DNA of 64,000 nt from SZUA-309 sp965230005 (GCA_965230005.1 OZ245934.1:4960001-5024000); one strand, 5' to 3'; counted from the stretch's first letter, positions 33,960-42,541 are shown. Notes: generated from the letters alone by a model not told the origin. Numbers and translations are program-made.

Positions 33960-35357
33960 TCAGGCCTGGTCCGGAACCCAGGCCGCGTGGAAGCCGTGCG
34001 GAACCCGCTGCGGGATTCTGATCCGTGCAACCGGTTCCGCTTCGAAGTTCTGCGCGTCGATGATCTGGCATTCACTGGATCCACTGTTCGAATCCCAGAC
34101 GAAGCAGATCACGTAGCCATCATCCTCGGCAGTGGCGCCGATGCGCGGTGCAAAGACGGCTTCGCCGGATTCGCGGCCCGGGCCGAAGTCGTGAATCTGA
34201 ATCTCGCCGGTCTCGTTGTCGTACTTCATCTCGCCGTCGAAGGTGGGCATCTCCTCGATGCGGAAGCGAGCGGCGTAGGTGTAGCGGTTCTTCCGACCGA
34301 CGAGATCGTCGTGGATCCGCGGGAAATCACAGTGGTACTCGGCATCCAGGGCCCGCGAGGCGACTTCCCCGGTCGCCATGTTGAAGCGCCACTCGTGGAG
34401 CTGGCCGAGCTGTTCGCGCACGTCGGCACCTTCCTGTGTTTCGATGCCTCCACGGTTCGACCGGCAGGCCTGGAAAACGACCTCGTCACCTTCCTCCCAG
34501 GCGTTTGCGACGTGGAACAGGAAGCTCTCTTCGATTTCGAACCAGCGGATCGAGCTGTCGTCGCCCGTGCGCGGAACGATACCGATGCGGCAGCCGTTTT
34601 CCGGCTCCCAGCCGACGAAACCGCCACCGGACAACATGCGTTCGAAATCGAAAACCAGCGGCAGGTCCGGGAAAATCGTGTAGTGCTCGGTGATTGCACA
34701 GTCGTGCATCATGATCGGCTTCGGAATCGTAATTTCCGTCTGGTGGGTGGCGCGGCCGTCGGTACCGACGACCGAGTAACTCAGAAACGGTGGGGTAATG
34801 CCGTAGCCGAAAGTCATCATTTCACCGGTCGCGGCATCGACCTTCGGGTGTGCGGTGAAGTTGTGGGTGACGGTGCCTTCGAAATCGTGTTCGCCCTCCG
34901 TGGTCAGGTCCGGCAGGGAAATCCGATAGGGGGTACCGCCCTCCATCATCGTGAAGAACTGTCCGTTGTGGAACACCATGGCCGTGTTGCCCGTGTTCTT
35001 TGCCTCAGGCACTTCACCCCTGGCAATCACGTCGCCGAACATGTTCAGCCCCGGGTAAATCCAGTGGCCTTCGGCGCGCTCCCTGCGAAGCCCGGGAGAG
35101 TCTACGAAGCGGTTGCGGTAGGTGGCCTTACCGTCGCGGATGTGGACACCATGCAGCATGCCATCGCCGTCGAAGAGGTGATAGCGCTCTTCGTCCGGCA
35201 CGTAGTAAGGGTTCGGCCCCGTGCGCAGGAAATTGCCGGCGATGTCCGTCGGAATCTCTCCAATCACCTCCAGATTGTCGGCCGTGACTTCCTCATAGAC
35301 CGGGGCGTTGTTCCGCGCCAGGTGTGGATTCGTCGATTCCTTGATGGCTTCAGCCAT
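33960..35357 (-). CDS. Carotenoid/lignostilbene cleavage oxygenase
   Basis: 465 residues, the family's usual length. Four iron-binding His are placed as in RPE65-like enzymes: TAHPK (~residue 163), MHDCAIT (~210), LFHVANA (~285) and PHGFHAAW near the end. LFDGDGMLHGVHI is the conserved N-terminal blade. These enzymes cut carotenoids, apocarotenoids or stilbenes at a double bond with O2. It lies between the transporter and the SDR/hydroxylase operon, so the cleavage product may feed that pathway (inference). Confidence 0.9.
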   Translation of the reverse strand: MAEAIKESTNPHLARNNAPVYEEVTADNLEVIGEIPTDIAGNFLRTGPNPYYVPDEERYHLFDGDGMLHGVHIRDGKATYRNRFVDSPGLRRERAEGHWIYPGLNMFGDVIARGEVPEAKNTGNTAMVFHNGQFFTMMEGGTPYRISLPDLTTEGEHDFEGTVTHNFTAHPKVDAATGEMMTFGYGITPPFLSYSVVGTDGRATHQTEITIPKPIMMHDCAITEHYTIFPDLPLVFDFERMLSGGGFVGWEPENGCRIGIVPRTGDDSSIRWFEIEESFLFHVANAWEEGDEVVFQACRSNRGGIETQEGADVREQLGQLHEWRFNMATGEVASRALDAEYHCDFPRIHDDLVGRKNRYTYAARFRIEEMPTFDGEMKYDNETGEIQIHDFGPGRESGEAVFAPRIGATAEDDGYVICFVWDSNSGSSECQIIDAQNFEAEPVARIRIPQRVPHGFHAAWVPDQA

Positions 35358-35457
35358 GGTGTCTCTCTCCCCAGTGAGGCTGCCTGAAGCAGCGTTCGTT
35401 TTACTTGGTACAGCCAGCGACCGGACGGCTGTCTGCCTTACGCTCCGCGCCCGGAGC

Positions 35458-36225
35458 TCAGTTCGGTTGGCCGCCAGCCACGTCGATGAATTGCCCGGTG
35501 ATCCATTCGGCGGCGGGTGAGGCGAAGAAGACGGCGGCGGCGGCGCAATCTTCCGGCGTGCCAGTGCGACCGAGGGGGATCGCGCCGTCGAAGATTTCGT
35601 GTGCCTGCTCGTCGGTAACGTGCATGGTTTCTTTCAGCATGTCGGTCACCACCACACCGGGTGCGATGCAGTTGACGGTGATCTTCTTCGGAGCAAGCTC
35701 CACGGCCATGGTACGCGTCATGCTGATCATGCCGAGATTTGCGGCCGAGTAGACGCCGAAACCCGGCGAGGGCTTGTGGGCGGCGATCGAGATGATATTG
35801 ATGATCCGACCACCGTCCGTCATCCGCCGGGCAGCCTGCTGGCCACCCCAGAACTTGGTTTTCATGTTCAGCGCCAGCTGCTCGTCGAACTTGTCGATAT
35901 CGATGTCGGCGAGGGACCAGGTCTTCCGGTCGAGGTTACCGCCGGCGTTGTTGACCATGATGTCCAGGCGGCCGAGCGCTTCGACCACGCGGTCGAGGGC
36001 TTCAGGGACCGACGGGTAGTCCATGACGTCGACGGACAGGCCGATGCTCTTCCGGCCGAGCGCTCTGATCTCCTCGGCCACGGCATCCACATCCGCCTGG
36101 CGCCGCGCAAAGACGGCAACGTCGGCGCCGCATTCGGCGAGCGCCAGCGCAATGCCGCGGCCGATGCCGCGACCACCGCCGGTGACGACAGCCACCTGAC
36201 CATCCAGGCGGAAGCGCTCGTGCAT
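35458..36225 (-). CDS. SDR-family protein with altered active site
   Basis: 255 residues from ATG 36225 (MHERFRLDGQVAVVTGGGRGIG). The cofactor motif and the NNAG motif are intact, and the catalytic Ser region is present (NIISIAA). The active-site Tyr-x3-Lys reads YSAAN: Lys is replaced by Asn (codon AAT on the coding strand). The end has CIAPGVVVTDMLKET and FFASPAAEWITGQFIDVAGG. FARRQ suggests NADP. The loss of the Lys should reduce or change catalysis. It is 22 bases downstream of the hydroxylase gene in one operon. Confidence 0.8.
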   Translation of the reverse strand: MHERFRLDGQVAVVTGGGRGIGRGIALALAECGADVAVFARRQADVDAVAEEIRALGRKSIGLSVDVMDYPSVPEALDRVVEALGRLDIMVNNAGGNLDRKTWSLADIDIDKFDEQLALNMKTKFWGGQQAARRMTDGGRIINIISIAAHKPSPGFGVYSAANLGMISMTRTMAVELAPKKITVNCIAPGVVVTDMLKETMHVTDEQAHEIFDGAIPLGRTGTPEDCAAAAVFFASPAAEWITGQFIDVAGGQPN

Positions 36226-36247
36226 GCCCGCTTTGTTGTCCAAGGGA

Positions 36248-37489
36248 CTACTTCTTCCCGCCGAGGACCGGACCGCCGGTACCGGCGAACTCGGCGTCCG
36301 GCTCTTTGCCGAACAGGATGCCGCCGAGCGTTTCGTAGAGCGGTGCCGACACCCAACGGTGCGACGCTGCGCCATGGGCATCCCGGAGCTTCCGCTCGAG
36401 GGGATTGGCCAGGTAGCTCGCGCTGGTCCCGCCGGCAGCATGGATGCCGTCGACCACTTCCATGCAGGCCTGAGCGCCGTGCACACAGGCGAGGCGGGCT
36501 TCGATGGTCGTCTCTGTGGAAGGTGCTTCGGCACCAGCCTCGAGCTCACGCTCGACAGCACCCATGGCCTCGTACACGTAGGCGCGTGCCGCTTTGTATT
36601 TCGCCGTCAGCTCGCCCATGCGGTACTGCGCAATGGGCCGTTCCATGAGTTTGGACGCGGACAGCATCGGCACCTTGTTGTTGGCGAGGTCGGCAAAGGC
36701 GTCGAGGGCGCCTTTGGCCACCCCAAGCGCAATGGCCACCTTGTTATAGGAGAGGCGCAGCGGCACGGGCATGCGGAACACGGGGTTGTCGTAGTGGGCG
36801 GGTGTGGTCATGAGATCCACGGGCACCCACTTGGCTTCCACCAGAGCACCTTCGGCTTTCACCGTATTGCTGCCGGAGCCGCGCAGTCCCGCGCAGTCCC
36901 AGGTATCGATGATTTCCCACTGGGAGCGATGCATGAACCACATCTTGACGATCATGTTGCCGTTTTCGTCTTTGCGGGGTTCCCCGTCATCGATGATCGG
37001 CGCGCCCATGAAACACCAGGTGGCGTTGTGGCAACCGCTGATGAAAGTCGATTCGCCCCAGATGCGATAGTCCCCGCCTTCCTGCTCCACGGCATAGGCC
37101 GGCTTCGAGCCGGGACCACCGCCGCCGCACATGATGACCCGCGGGTTGTCGAGGTATACCTCCTTGGCCAGTTCCGGTGGCATCCCGCCGGCGGCCATGG
37201 CGTTGATCTCGGAACCGAGCATCACGTTCCAGGCCACGGAGGCATCGATGGCGGCCATGGCAGCCAGCACGTCGATGGTCTCGAGGCTGGTGGCGTTCTC
37301 ACCGCCGAGCTCCGGCGGCAGTGTGAAACGGAAGAAGCCTTCGTCGATCAGCGTCTCCACCACATCGTTCGGAATGCGGCGAAGCTGCTGGGCTTCGTCA
37401 CCACCGCGGACGATCACGTCGCGGAGTTTTTCTACCCGCTCGAGGGGGGTACCTTCCAACGTCGGCAGCTCAAGGGCGGCATCAGACAT
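36248..37489 (-). CDS. HsaA/acyl-CoA dehydrogenase-fold flavoprotein hydroxylase
   Basis: 413 residues. The fold is that of acyl-CoA dehydrogenases: ELGGENATSLETIDVLAAMAAIDASVAWNVMLGS at the N-terminus and AGLRGSGSNTVKAEGALVEAKWVPVD in the beta domain, the motif of group D flavin monooxygenases such as HsaA and HpaB-like pigment hydroxylases. The normal ACAD FAD motif is absent. These enzymes use reduced flavin supplied by a separate reductase; none is adjacent, but a flavodoxin-type reductase lies at 43917. Aromatic or enone hydroxylation is likely. The MaoC gene is 15 bases upstream. Confidence 0.8.
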   Translation of the reverse strand: MSDAALELPTLEGTPLERVEKLRDVIVRGGDEAQQLRRIPNDVVETLIDEGFFRFTLPPELGGENATSLETIDVLAAMAAIDASVAWNVMLGSEINAMAAGGMPPELAKEVYLDNPRVIMCGGGGPGSKPAYAVEQEGGDYRIWGESTFISGCHNATWCFMGAPIIDDGEPRKDENGNMIVKMWFMHRSQWEIIDTWDCAGLRGSGSNTVKAEGALVEAKWVPVDLMTTPAHYDNPVFRMPVPLRLSYNKVAIALGVAKGALDAFADLANNKVPMLSASKLMERPIAQYRMGELTAKYKAARAYVYEAMGAVERELEAGAEAPSTETTIEARLACVHGAQACMEVVDGIHAAGGTSASYLANPLERKLRDAHGAASHRWVSAPLYETLGGILFGKEPDAEFAGTGGPVLGGKK

Positions 37490-37504
37490 AGCGTTCTCCT
37501 GAAG

Positions 37505-37912
37505 TTATTCCGATAGGGCGACGGTGGCGGTGCCTTCGAGAGGGGCGTCGGTTCCCTCCCGGTGCAGCCAGATACGGCAGTCGGCCAGCCGCTCGCCGTT
37601 TTCTTCCCGCAGCGCCGTCACTTCGCCCCGGGCGATGACGCAGTCCTCGTCGAGAACCACCTGCGGGAAACGCATGACGATCCGGCGAATGCTCGTCGGT
37701 CCGGTCCATTCATGCAGCATGTTGATCATGTAGCTCAAGCCCAGGGGGCCCTGGTTGATGACGCGCTCGCCGAAGCCGAGGGTTGCCACGAGTTTCCGAT
37801 CCCAGTGCACGGGGTTCGGGTCCCGGAGCACGGCCGCCATGGTGCGCATGCGCGCGGCGCTGACGCTCTCCATGGCCCACTCGGGGATCTGATCGCCGAC
37901 TTCGACATTCAT
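37505..37912 (-). CDS. MaoC-family enoyl-CoA hydratase subunit (catalytic hot-dog)
   Basis: 135 residues from the ATG at 37912. The hydratase 2 motif D-x-N-P-x-H is intact: VLRDPNPVHWDRKLVATLGFGERVINQGPLG. The start overlaps the stop of the next gene upstream (ATGA), so the two are translationally coupled. The pair looks like the C- and N-terminal halves of a double hot-dog hydratase, as in ChsH1/ChsH2 of steroid degraders. Confidence 0.85.
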   Translation of the reverse strand: MNVEVGDQIPEWAMESVSAARMRTMAAVLRDPNPVHWDRKLVATLGFGERVINQGPLGLSYMINMLHEWTGPTSIRRIVMRFPQVVLDEDCVIARGEVTALREENGERLADCRIWLHREGTDAPLEGTATVALSE

Positions 37913-38376
37913 GATTTCGGGTCTCCGGGTCTGCCGCCGCCGCGCCGATAGTGCCAGGTGATGGTTGTACGAGCCGTGTGGCTGCCGTCCGGGTGGGTGA
38001 GATCGAACTGAAACTGAATACGATCGAAGGTGCGTTCCGGCGTGTCTATCCGGTCCGCTTCCGTGATGCGTCCGGTGACGTGGTATTCGACCTCCTCCTC
38101 GAGGGGACGGTAGATCTCCCAGTCGTAGCTTTCGATGCCGATGGAAAAATCGGACTCCGCCTGTCCGAGGGCGAACATCTCGCCAATGCTCGTGCGGGCG
38201 CCGAGGATGGGCATGTGGAAGAGGGCAACGGGATGTGCCAGTCCGTCGGGTAATGGCTCTGCCCCCGTGCACTCGGTCAGCAGAAAATTTTCCCAGTGGG
38301 CGATGGTGTAGTCGCCGCCGGGAAATTCATGACCGACCAGGGCGGTGATGTCTTCCCGAGTGGGTGTCGTCGTCAT
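37909..38376 (-). CDS. MaoC-like N-terminal half (FAS1-like hot-dog partner)
   Basis: 155 residues. LVGHEFPGGDYTIAHWENFLLTECTG is the initial strand/helix, and YEVEYHVTGRITEADRI-type strands (EEEVEYHVTGRITEADRIDTP; FDRIQFQFDLTHPDGSHTARTTITW) form a hot-dog sheet. No D-x-N-P-x-H catalytic motif is present, as expected for the partner subunit that binds the CoA tail. It is the first of the two coupled MaoC genes. The family name is by eye, so moderate confidence. Confidence 0.65.
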   Translation of the reverse strand: MTTTPTREDITALVGHEFPGGDYTIAHWENFLLTECTGAEPLPDGLAHPVALFHMPILGARTSIGEMFALGQAESDFSIGIESYDWEIYRPLEEEVEYHVTGRITEADRIDTPERTFDRIQFQFDLTHPDGSHTARTTITWHYRRGGGRPGDPKS

Positions 38377-38587
38377 CCAGTATTCCCCCAGCAGCCAGGG
38401 ATCCGACGATAACCGTCAGCCGTGACTGTTTTGTGCCGAGGAGGATACCGTAAGGCGTCCCAGGGGAAAACAGTCCTTGAAACGCAGGCATTTCGCGGGT
38501 TTCGGGACCCTAGCGCACGCCTGAGTGCCGATGTGAGCGGACGCCTCCCGTTCTCAGCAGCATTGTCGATGCCGCCGAGCCGCCGCG

Positions 38588-39421
38588 TCAGTCGAGACCG
38601 CGGCGTCCGGCTTCGGCGATGAAGGGCTCGTAGTCGGCGAACGCGCCGGCAGTGGCCGATGCCCCGATGGTCACACCGGCATCGGTGGTGAGCGTCATGC
38701 CCGTGGTATGGCCGGATTCGTCGCTTGCAAGCCAGAGCGCCGCGTTGGCGACGTCTTCGGCAACCCCCGGCCGATCTTTGATGGGTGAGGTTTTTGCGAG
38801 GCGCTTCTTCGTCTCTTCGATGGCGTTCGGATCCCCGGCGATGAGCTGAGCGACCATGGTGGTGGCCATGCTGCCGGGTGCAATGCAGTTCGCCCGGATG
38901 CCGGAACGGCAGAGTTCCGAGGCCACGTTCTTGGTCAGGCCGATGAGGCCGTGTTTGCAGGTGGCGTAGGCGTGGGGCCCCTGGCCGCCGAGAAGACCAG
39001 CCGTGCTTGCCATGTTGATGATGCTGCCGGTCTCCCGGGGCATCATTACCCGCGCGGCATGCTTGCAGCCGTAGAAGGAGCCGTTCAGATGAATGTCCAG
39101 CGTGCGTTGCCATTCTTCGGCCGGGGTCGTGGCGATGGGGCCAACGGCACCGACGACGCCGGCATTGTTGTACATGATATCGAGCTGTCCGAAGTGCTCG
39201 ACGGCTGCATCGACCAGGGCAGCGACGTCGCTTTCTGAAGTGACGTCGCAGCGGCGGAAGATGGCCGCGTCGCCGAGTTCGGCGGCAACGCTGGCGCCTT
39301 CTTCTTCCTGAATGTCGCCGAGCACAACCCGCGCGCCTTCCTCGACGAACCGCCGTGCTGCCGCTCGGCCGAAACCGCTTGCCGCCCCGGTGATTGCCGC
39401 AACTTTGCCTTCCAGTCTCAT
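38588..39421 (-). CDS. Short-chain dehydrogenase/reductase
   Basis: 277 residues. Motifs: TGAASGFGRAAARRF (cofactor), NNAGVVG, catalytic YATCKHGLIG, then CIAPGSMATTM. LGDIQEEEG after strand two points to NAD. GAAGGGGGG lies before the ATG. It is the first gene of the operon that continues with the MaoC pair, after a ~210-base gap in which I see no gene. The 5' region holds a 13-base tandem repeat. Confidence 0.85.
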   Translation of the reverse strand: MRLEGKVAAITGAASGFGRAAARRFVEEGARVVLGDIQEEEGASVAAELGDAAIFRRCDVTSESDVAALVDAAVEHFGQLDIMYNNAGVVGAVGPIATTPAEEWQRTLDIHLNGSFYGCKHAARVMMPRETGSIINMASTAGLLGGQGPHAYATCKHGLIGLTKNVASELCRSGIRANCIAPGSMATTMVAQLIAGDPNAIEETKKRLAKTSPIKDRPGVAEDVANAALWLASDESGHTTGMTLTTDAGVTIGASATAGAFADYEPFIAEAGRRGLD

Positions 39422-39439
39422 CGGATCCCCCCTTCTCTT

Positions 39440-39474
39440 GATCTGTCCTTTTGATCTGTCCTTTTGACCTGTCC
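39440..39474. repeat. 13-base tandem repeat (2.7 copies)
   Basis: GATCTGTCCTTTT occurs at 39440-39452 and 39453-39465, then GACCTGTCC at 39466-39474. It lies 19 bases upstream of the SDR start (minus strand), inside its 5' untranslated region. It shares CCTTTTGACCT with the octanucleotide array at 61843. Confidence 0.6.
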
Positions 39475-39601
39475 GGGTCGCCGGCCGTTTCGCCGGACAA
39501 CGCAGGGGGCGAGCCTAGCACGGAGATTCCCGGGCAGACACTTGTGACATCGACTGCCTGCTCGCTTAGCATTTTGCGGGAAACATCGGGGGAGAACTGC
39601 C

Positions 39602-40180
39602 ATGTCTGCTGAAGAAGGCGCGGGTAAAGCCAAAACCAACTACGACGACGTATCCACCTATCCGCTGGACCTGGACAAGATCGAGCGCCTCTGTCAGCTG
39701 CAGAGCGAGTGTGCGGTGCTCTGGTCCACCAGCGATGGCTGGCCGGTTGGCGTCATGCACCGCTTCGTGTTTCAGGACGGTAAGTTCTGGGTGACCTGTG
39801 CCGGGCACCGGAAGCGCGTGCCGGCTCTGCGCAAGCGGGATAAAAGCGCCATCATCATCACAAGCGAAGGCACGGCGCTGGGTCGGGATCAGACCATGAC
39901 CGTGAAGTGCCGGGCGACGGTTCATGACGACAACGAGGCCGTGAAAGGCTGGTTTTACCGGGCCCTCGCGCTGAAGCTGAACAACGGCGATGAGGCCGGA
40001 GCGGCGCGCTTTCAGCAGTTCGTCGACACGCCCGGACGGGTGATTCTCGAGCTTACGCCGGTGAAGTGGATTACCTACGACGGTACCAAGCTGGCTGCAC
40101 ACGTGGCCGGCGAGTGGACGCCGGAAGAGCCCTGGAAAGAAGAGCTGCCCCCGGCACCGGCCTGGGTAGGGATGCGCTGA
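39602..40180 (+). CDS. PPOX-fold flavin/deazaflavin-binding protein
   Basis: 192 residues. ERLCQLQSECAVLWSTSDGWPVGVMHRFVFQDGKFWVTCAGHRKRVPALRKRDKSAIIITSEG is the split-barrel core with the R-K-R-V-P-A-L-R-K-R helix that normally holds the flavin phosphate. A C-terminal extension (LELTPVKWITYDGTKLAAHVAGEW) forms the last strand. GGGGGAG precedes the ATG. It is divergent from the SDR gene at 39421. Cofactor type (FMN or F420) is unresolved. Confidence 0.75.
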   Translation: MSAEEGAGKAKTNYDDVSTYPLDLDKIERLCQLQSECAVLWSTSDGWPVGVMHRFVFQDGKFWVTCAGHRKRVPALRKRDKSAIIITSEGTALGRDQTMTVKCRATVHDDNEAVKGWFYRALALKLNNGDEAGAARFQQFVDTPGRVILELTPVKWITYDGTKLAAHVAGEWTPEEPWKEELPPAPAWVGMR

Positions 40181-40245
40181 GGCGCCGCTCGCGGGAACGG
40201 TTTCACCGGCCGGCCCGCGGGGTTAACGGTGCCCCTGGCCCGAGC

Positions 40246-40647
40246 CTACTGCGTCGGCATCGCCGGCACGCCTTCCTTGAGTTCCACCCAGTTCTGTTTG
40301 CTTTCGCACCAGACGTTGAACTGCGGCTGGAAGCTCGACGTGTCGTCCAGCGTGCCCGTCTTCAGGAACAGCATGTCCGGGTTGTCGGGCAGGGCGGAGT
40401 AGATCGGCGAGCCACAGGTGCCGCAGAAGTAGCGGGAAACCGAGTTGCCGCTCTTCGTATCGCCGTCTTCGTAGAGCTTGGGCTCGCCCGTCATGCGGAA
40501 CTCGGCTTTGGGCACGCCCGCCAGCGTTGAGAAGGCGGAGCCTGCCTGCCGCTGACAGTTCTTACAGTGACAGATGCCGGTCATGGCCGGCGCGTTGTCG
40601 AATTCGTAGCTGATGGCGCCGCACAGGCACTGGCCGGTAATCGACAT
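40246..40647 (-). CDS. GFA-family protein
   Basis: 133 residues. The GFA zinc motifs are complete: GQCLCGAISYEF, CHCKNCQRQAGSAF and FCGTCGSPIY. These proteins were first described as glutathione-dependent formaldehyde-activating, but most have no proven reaction. The zinc-binding sites are formed by these Cys residues. No neighbouring formaldehyde gene was found; a glutathione transferase gene is divergently placed at 40760. Confidence 0.9.
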   Translation of the reverse strand: MSITGQCLCGAISYEFDNAPAMTGICHCKNCQRQAGSAFSTLAGVPKAEFRMTGEPKLYEDGDTKSGNSVSRYFCGTCGSPIYSALPDNPDMLFLKTGTLDDTSSFQPQFNVWCESKQNWVELKEGVPAMPTQ

Positions 40648-40759
40648 ATGGTTCTCCCCCTGGATCGATCAGAAAGCACGAGTGTAGCGCGCCGCATCAG
40701 CGCGGGCGACGCCCGCCCCGACCCGTGATAGCGTTTGCGCTCTTTCTGGAGGAGGTGAC

Positions 40760-41518
40760 ATGAGCGACTCGCGACCCCTGATTCTCTATGGCGTGCCTTT
40801 TTCCCAGCCGGTGCGGGCCGTCATGTGGCTGCTGCTGCATAAGCAGACCCCCTTCGAGATGGTGCTCATCAACCCGGGCACGACCGGTGAGAACGGCAGC
40901 CGGCACCCGGACTATCTGGCCAAGAATCCGGCGGGCACAATTCCCACCATCGAAGAGCCTGCAAACGGATTTACGCTCGGTGAGGCCCACGCGATTCTCG
41001 CCTACCTGGCGAACAAGCACGGCTGGACGGACTTCTATCCGGATGAGCCGGAGGCGCGTGCCCGGGTCGACTGGTATCTGCACTTCCACCATCGCAACGT
41101 GCGGGAAGCCTCCACCGGACTCGTGGCGCCGAAGATCCGCAAGGATCTCAACATCCCCGAGGCCATGCAGCAGGCGGCGCAGGCCACGCTCACGCGGGCG
41201 CTGAAGGCCATGGAAACCGGCTGGCTGGCGAATTCGGCGTTTCTGGCAGGCGACCGTCCAACGATCGCCGATCTCGCCGCCTACGTTGAGATCGGCCAGC
41301 TGCAGCCGGAGTTCACGAACGTTTACGACTTCGAAGCGTTCCCGAAGGTCCGGGGCTGGCTCGACGCCTGTAAAGCCATCGACGGTCACGATGACGTGCA
41401 CGTGGTGCTCGCAGAGCTGGGCGATATCAGTCAGGAGCCGCCCAGCATGGAAACGATCAAGAACGCCAACAAGAATGCGCTCCGGGCCCTGAAGGCGCGC
41501 CTGGCAGAACTGGCGTGA
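40760..41518 (+). CDS. Glutathione S-transferase-family protein
   Basis: 252 residues. The N-terminal thioredoxin-like domain is LILYGVPFSQPVRAVMWLLLHKQTPFEMVLINPG, with the PAGTIPTIEE cis-Pro loop and LGEAHAILAYLANKHG for the glutathione gamma-Glu contact. The C-terminal domain includes SAFLAGDRPTIADLAAYVEIGQLQ. The catalytic Ser would be in PFSQP, as in theta-class enzymes. A strong GGAGGAGGT ribosome site is present. Its last codons overlap the LLM gene start (GTGA), so the two are coupled. Confidence 0.85.
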   Translation: MSDSRPLILYGVPFSQPVRAVMWLLLHKQTPFEMVLINPGTTGENGSRHPDYLAKNPAGTIPTIEEPANGFTLGEAHAILAYLANKHGWTDFYPDEPEARARVDWYLHFHHRNVREASTGLVAPKIRKDLNIPEAMQQAAQATLTRALKAMETGWLANSAFLAGDRPTIADLAAYVEIGQLQPEFTNVYDFEAFPKVRGWLDACKAIDGHDDVHVVLAELGDISQEPPSMETIKNANKNALRALKARLAELA

Positions 41519-42435
41519 AGCTCGGTATCAATGGCACGGGCCTCGTGCAGAGCGCCGACGTTGCGCGGATTACGGAACATGCCGCCGCCGCTGCCGCGGA
41601 TGGCTTCACCAGCTACTGGCTCGCGGAACACCCCACGGGCGGACTTGATGCCCTGACGGTGCTGGGTGCGGTGGGCCAGCGGGTCAGCGGCATCGAGCTC
41701 GGCACGGCCGTGGTGCCAACACATCCCCGCCACCCCCTGGCGCTCGCCGCGCAGACGCTGACCACGGCGAGCATTGTCGAGCAGCCGCTCACACTCGGCG
41801 TCGGTCTCTCCCATGCGGCGATGATGGCGGAGCTGGGTATCGGCTTCGACAAACCCATCCGCCATCTCCGCGAATACCTGTCGATCCTCATGCCGCTGCT
41901 TCGGGAAGGTAAGGTGGACTATGCAGGCGAAACGCTCAGCACCCGGGCCACGCTGTTCAAACCACCGGCCACGCAGATCCCGGTGGTGGTGGCGGCGTTG
42001 GGGCCCCAGGCTCTCGGCGTTGCAGGGCGGATGACCGATGGCACGACCCTGGCGTGGGTCGGTCCGAAAACCGTGCGCGAGCACATCGTCCCGAGACTGT
42101 CGGCAGCGGCCGCCGAGGCCGGGCGAGCGGCCCCCAGGGTCATTGCGACGCTGCCGGTCTGCGTGACGGAAGACGAGCAGACAGTCCGCGACACCATTGG
42201 CCGTGGTCTCAAGCTCTACGGTGAGCTGCCGTCCTACCGGGCCATGTTCGACCGGGAAGGGGTGGACGGCCCCGCGGAACTTGCGCTGGTCGGTTCCGAG
42301 AACGCTGTCCGGGATGGCATTGCCGCCATGGCGGAAGCGGGCGTCACGGACTTTGCCGCCTCGGAGTTCATTCTCAATCGCGCCGATGGAGAACGCACTC
42401 GAGCCGTGCTGAGGGACATGCAGACGGCGCTTTAA
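41515..42435 (+). CDS. Luciferase-like (LLM class) oxidoreductase, F420-type subfamily
   Basis: 306 residues from GTG 41515, which overlaps the GST stop. LGINGTGLVQSADVARITEHAAAAAADGFTSYWLAEHPTGGLDALTVLGAVGQRVSGIELGTAVVPTHPRHPLALA is the N-terminal barrel of an LLM subfamily best known from actinobacteria and usually annotated as F420-dependent; IPVVVAALGPQALGVAGRMTDGTTLAWVG is the phosphate-binding strand. FMN cannot be excluded. Coupling with a GST gene suggests joint processing of one xenobiotic or metabolite (inference). Confidence 0.85.
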   Translation: MKLGINGTGLVQSADVARITEHAAAAAADGFTSYWLAEHPTGGLDALTVLGAVGQRVSGIELGTAVVPTHPRHPLALAAQTLTTASIVEQPLTLGVGLSHAAMMAELGIGFDKPIRHLREYLSILMPLLREGKVDYAGETLSTRATLFKPPATQIPVVVAALGPQALGVAGRMTDGTTLAWVGPKTVREHIVPRLSAAAAEAGRAAPRVIATLPVCVTEDEQTVRDTIGRGLKLYGELPSYRAMFDREGVDGPAELALVGSENAVRDGIAAMAEAGVTDFAASEFILNRADGERTRAVLRDMQTAL

Positions 42436-42541
42436 GGCCCGTCGCCAGCGTTCCGGCACTCTGTCGGGCGGCGGCCGAGGGGCGGCGCTGTCCGGTCTGT
42501 GGTCTAATCGCTCTCCCAGGGAACGATCAGGGGACAGGCCC

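Noticed and set aside
33939..35387. Plus-strand frame opposite the carotenoid oxygenase
   Set aside because: Antisense shadow; the minus-strand frame has the four iron-binding His in family order.
36224..37516. Plus-strand frame opposite the HsaA-like gene
   Set aside because: No domain; low-complexity composition typical of antisense frames in GC-rich DNA.
38377..38587. Small gene or RNA in the gap between the MaoC and SDR genes
   Set aside because: No frame with a ribosome site and no stable long hairpin could be supported by eye.
38373..39572. 399-codon frame on the same strand as the SDR at 38588
   Set aside because: Arg/His-rich out-of-frame reading of the SDR gene; the SDR frame carries all family motifs.
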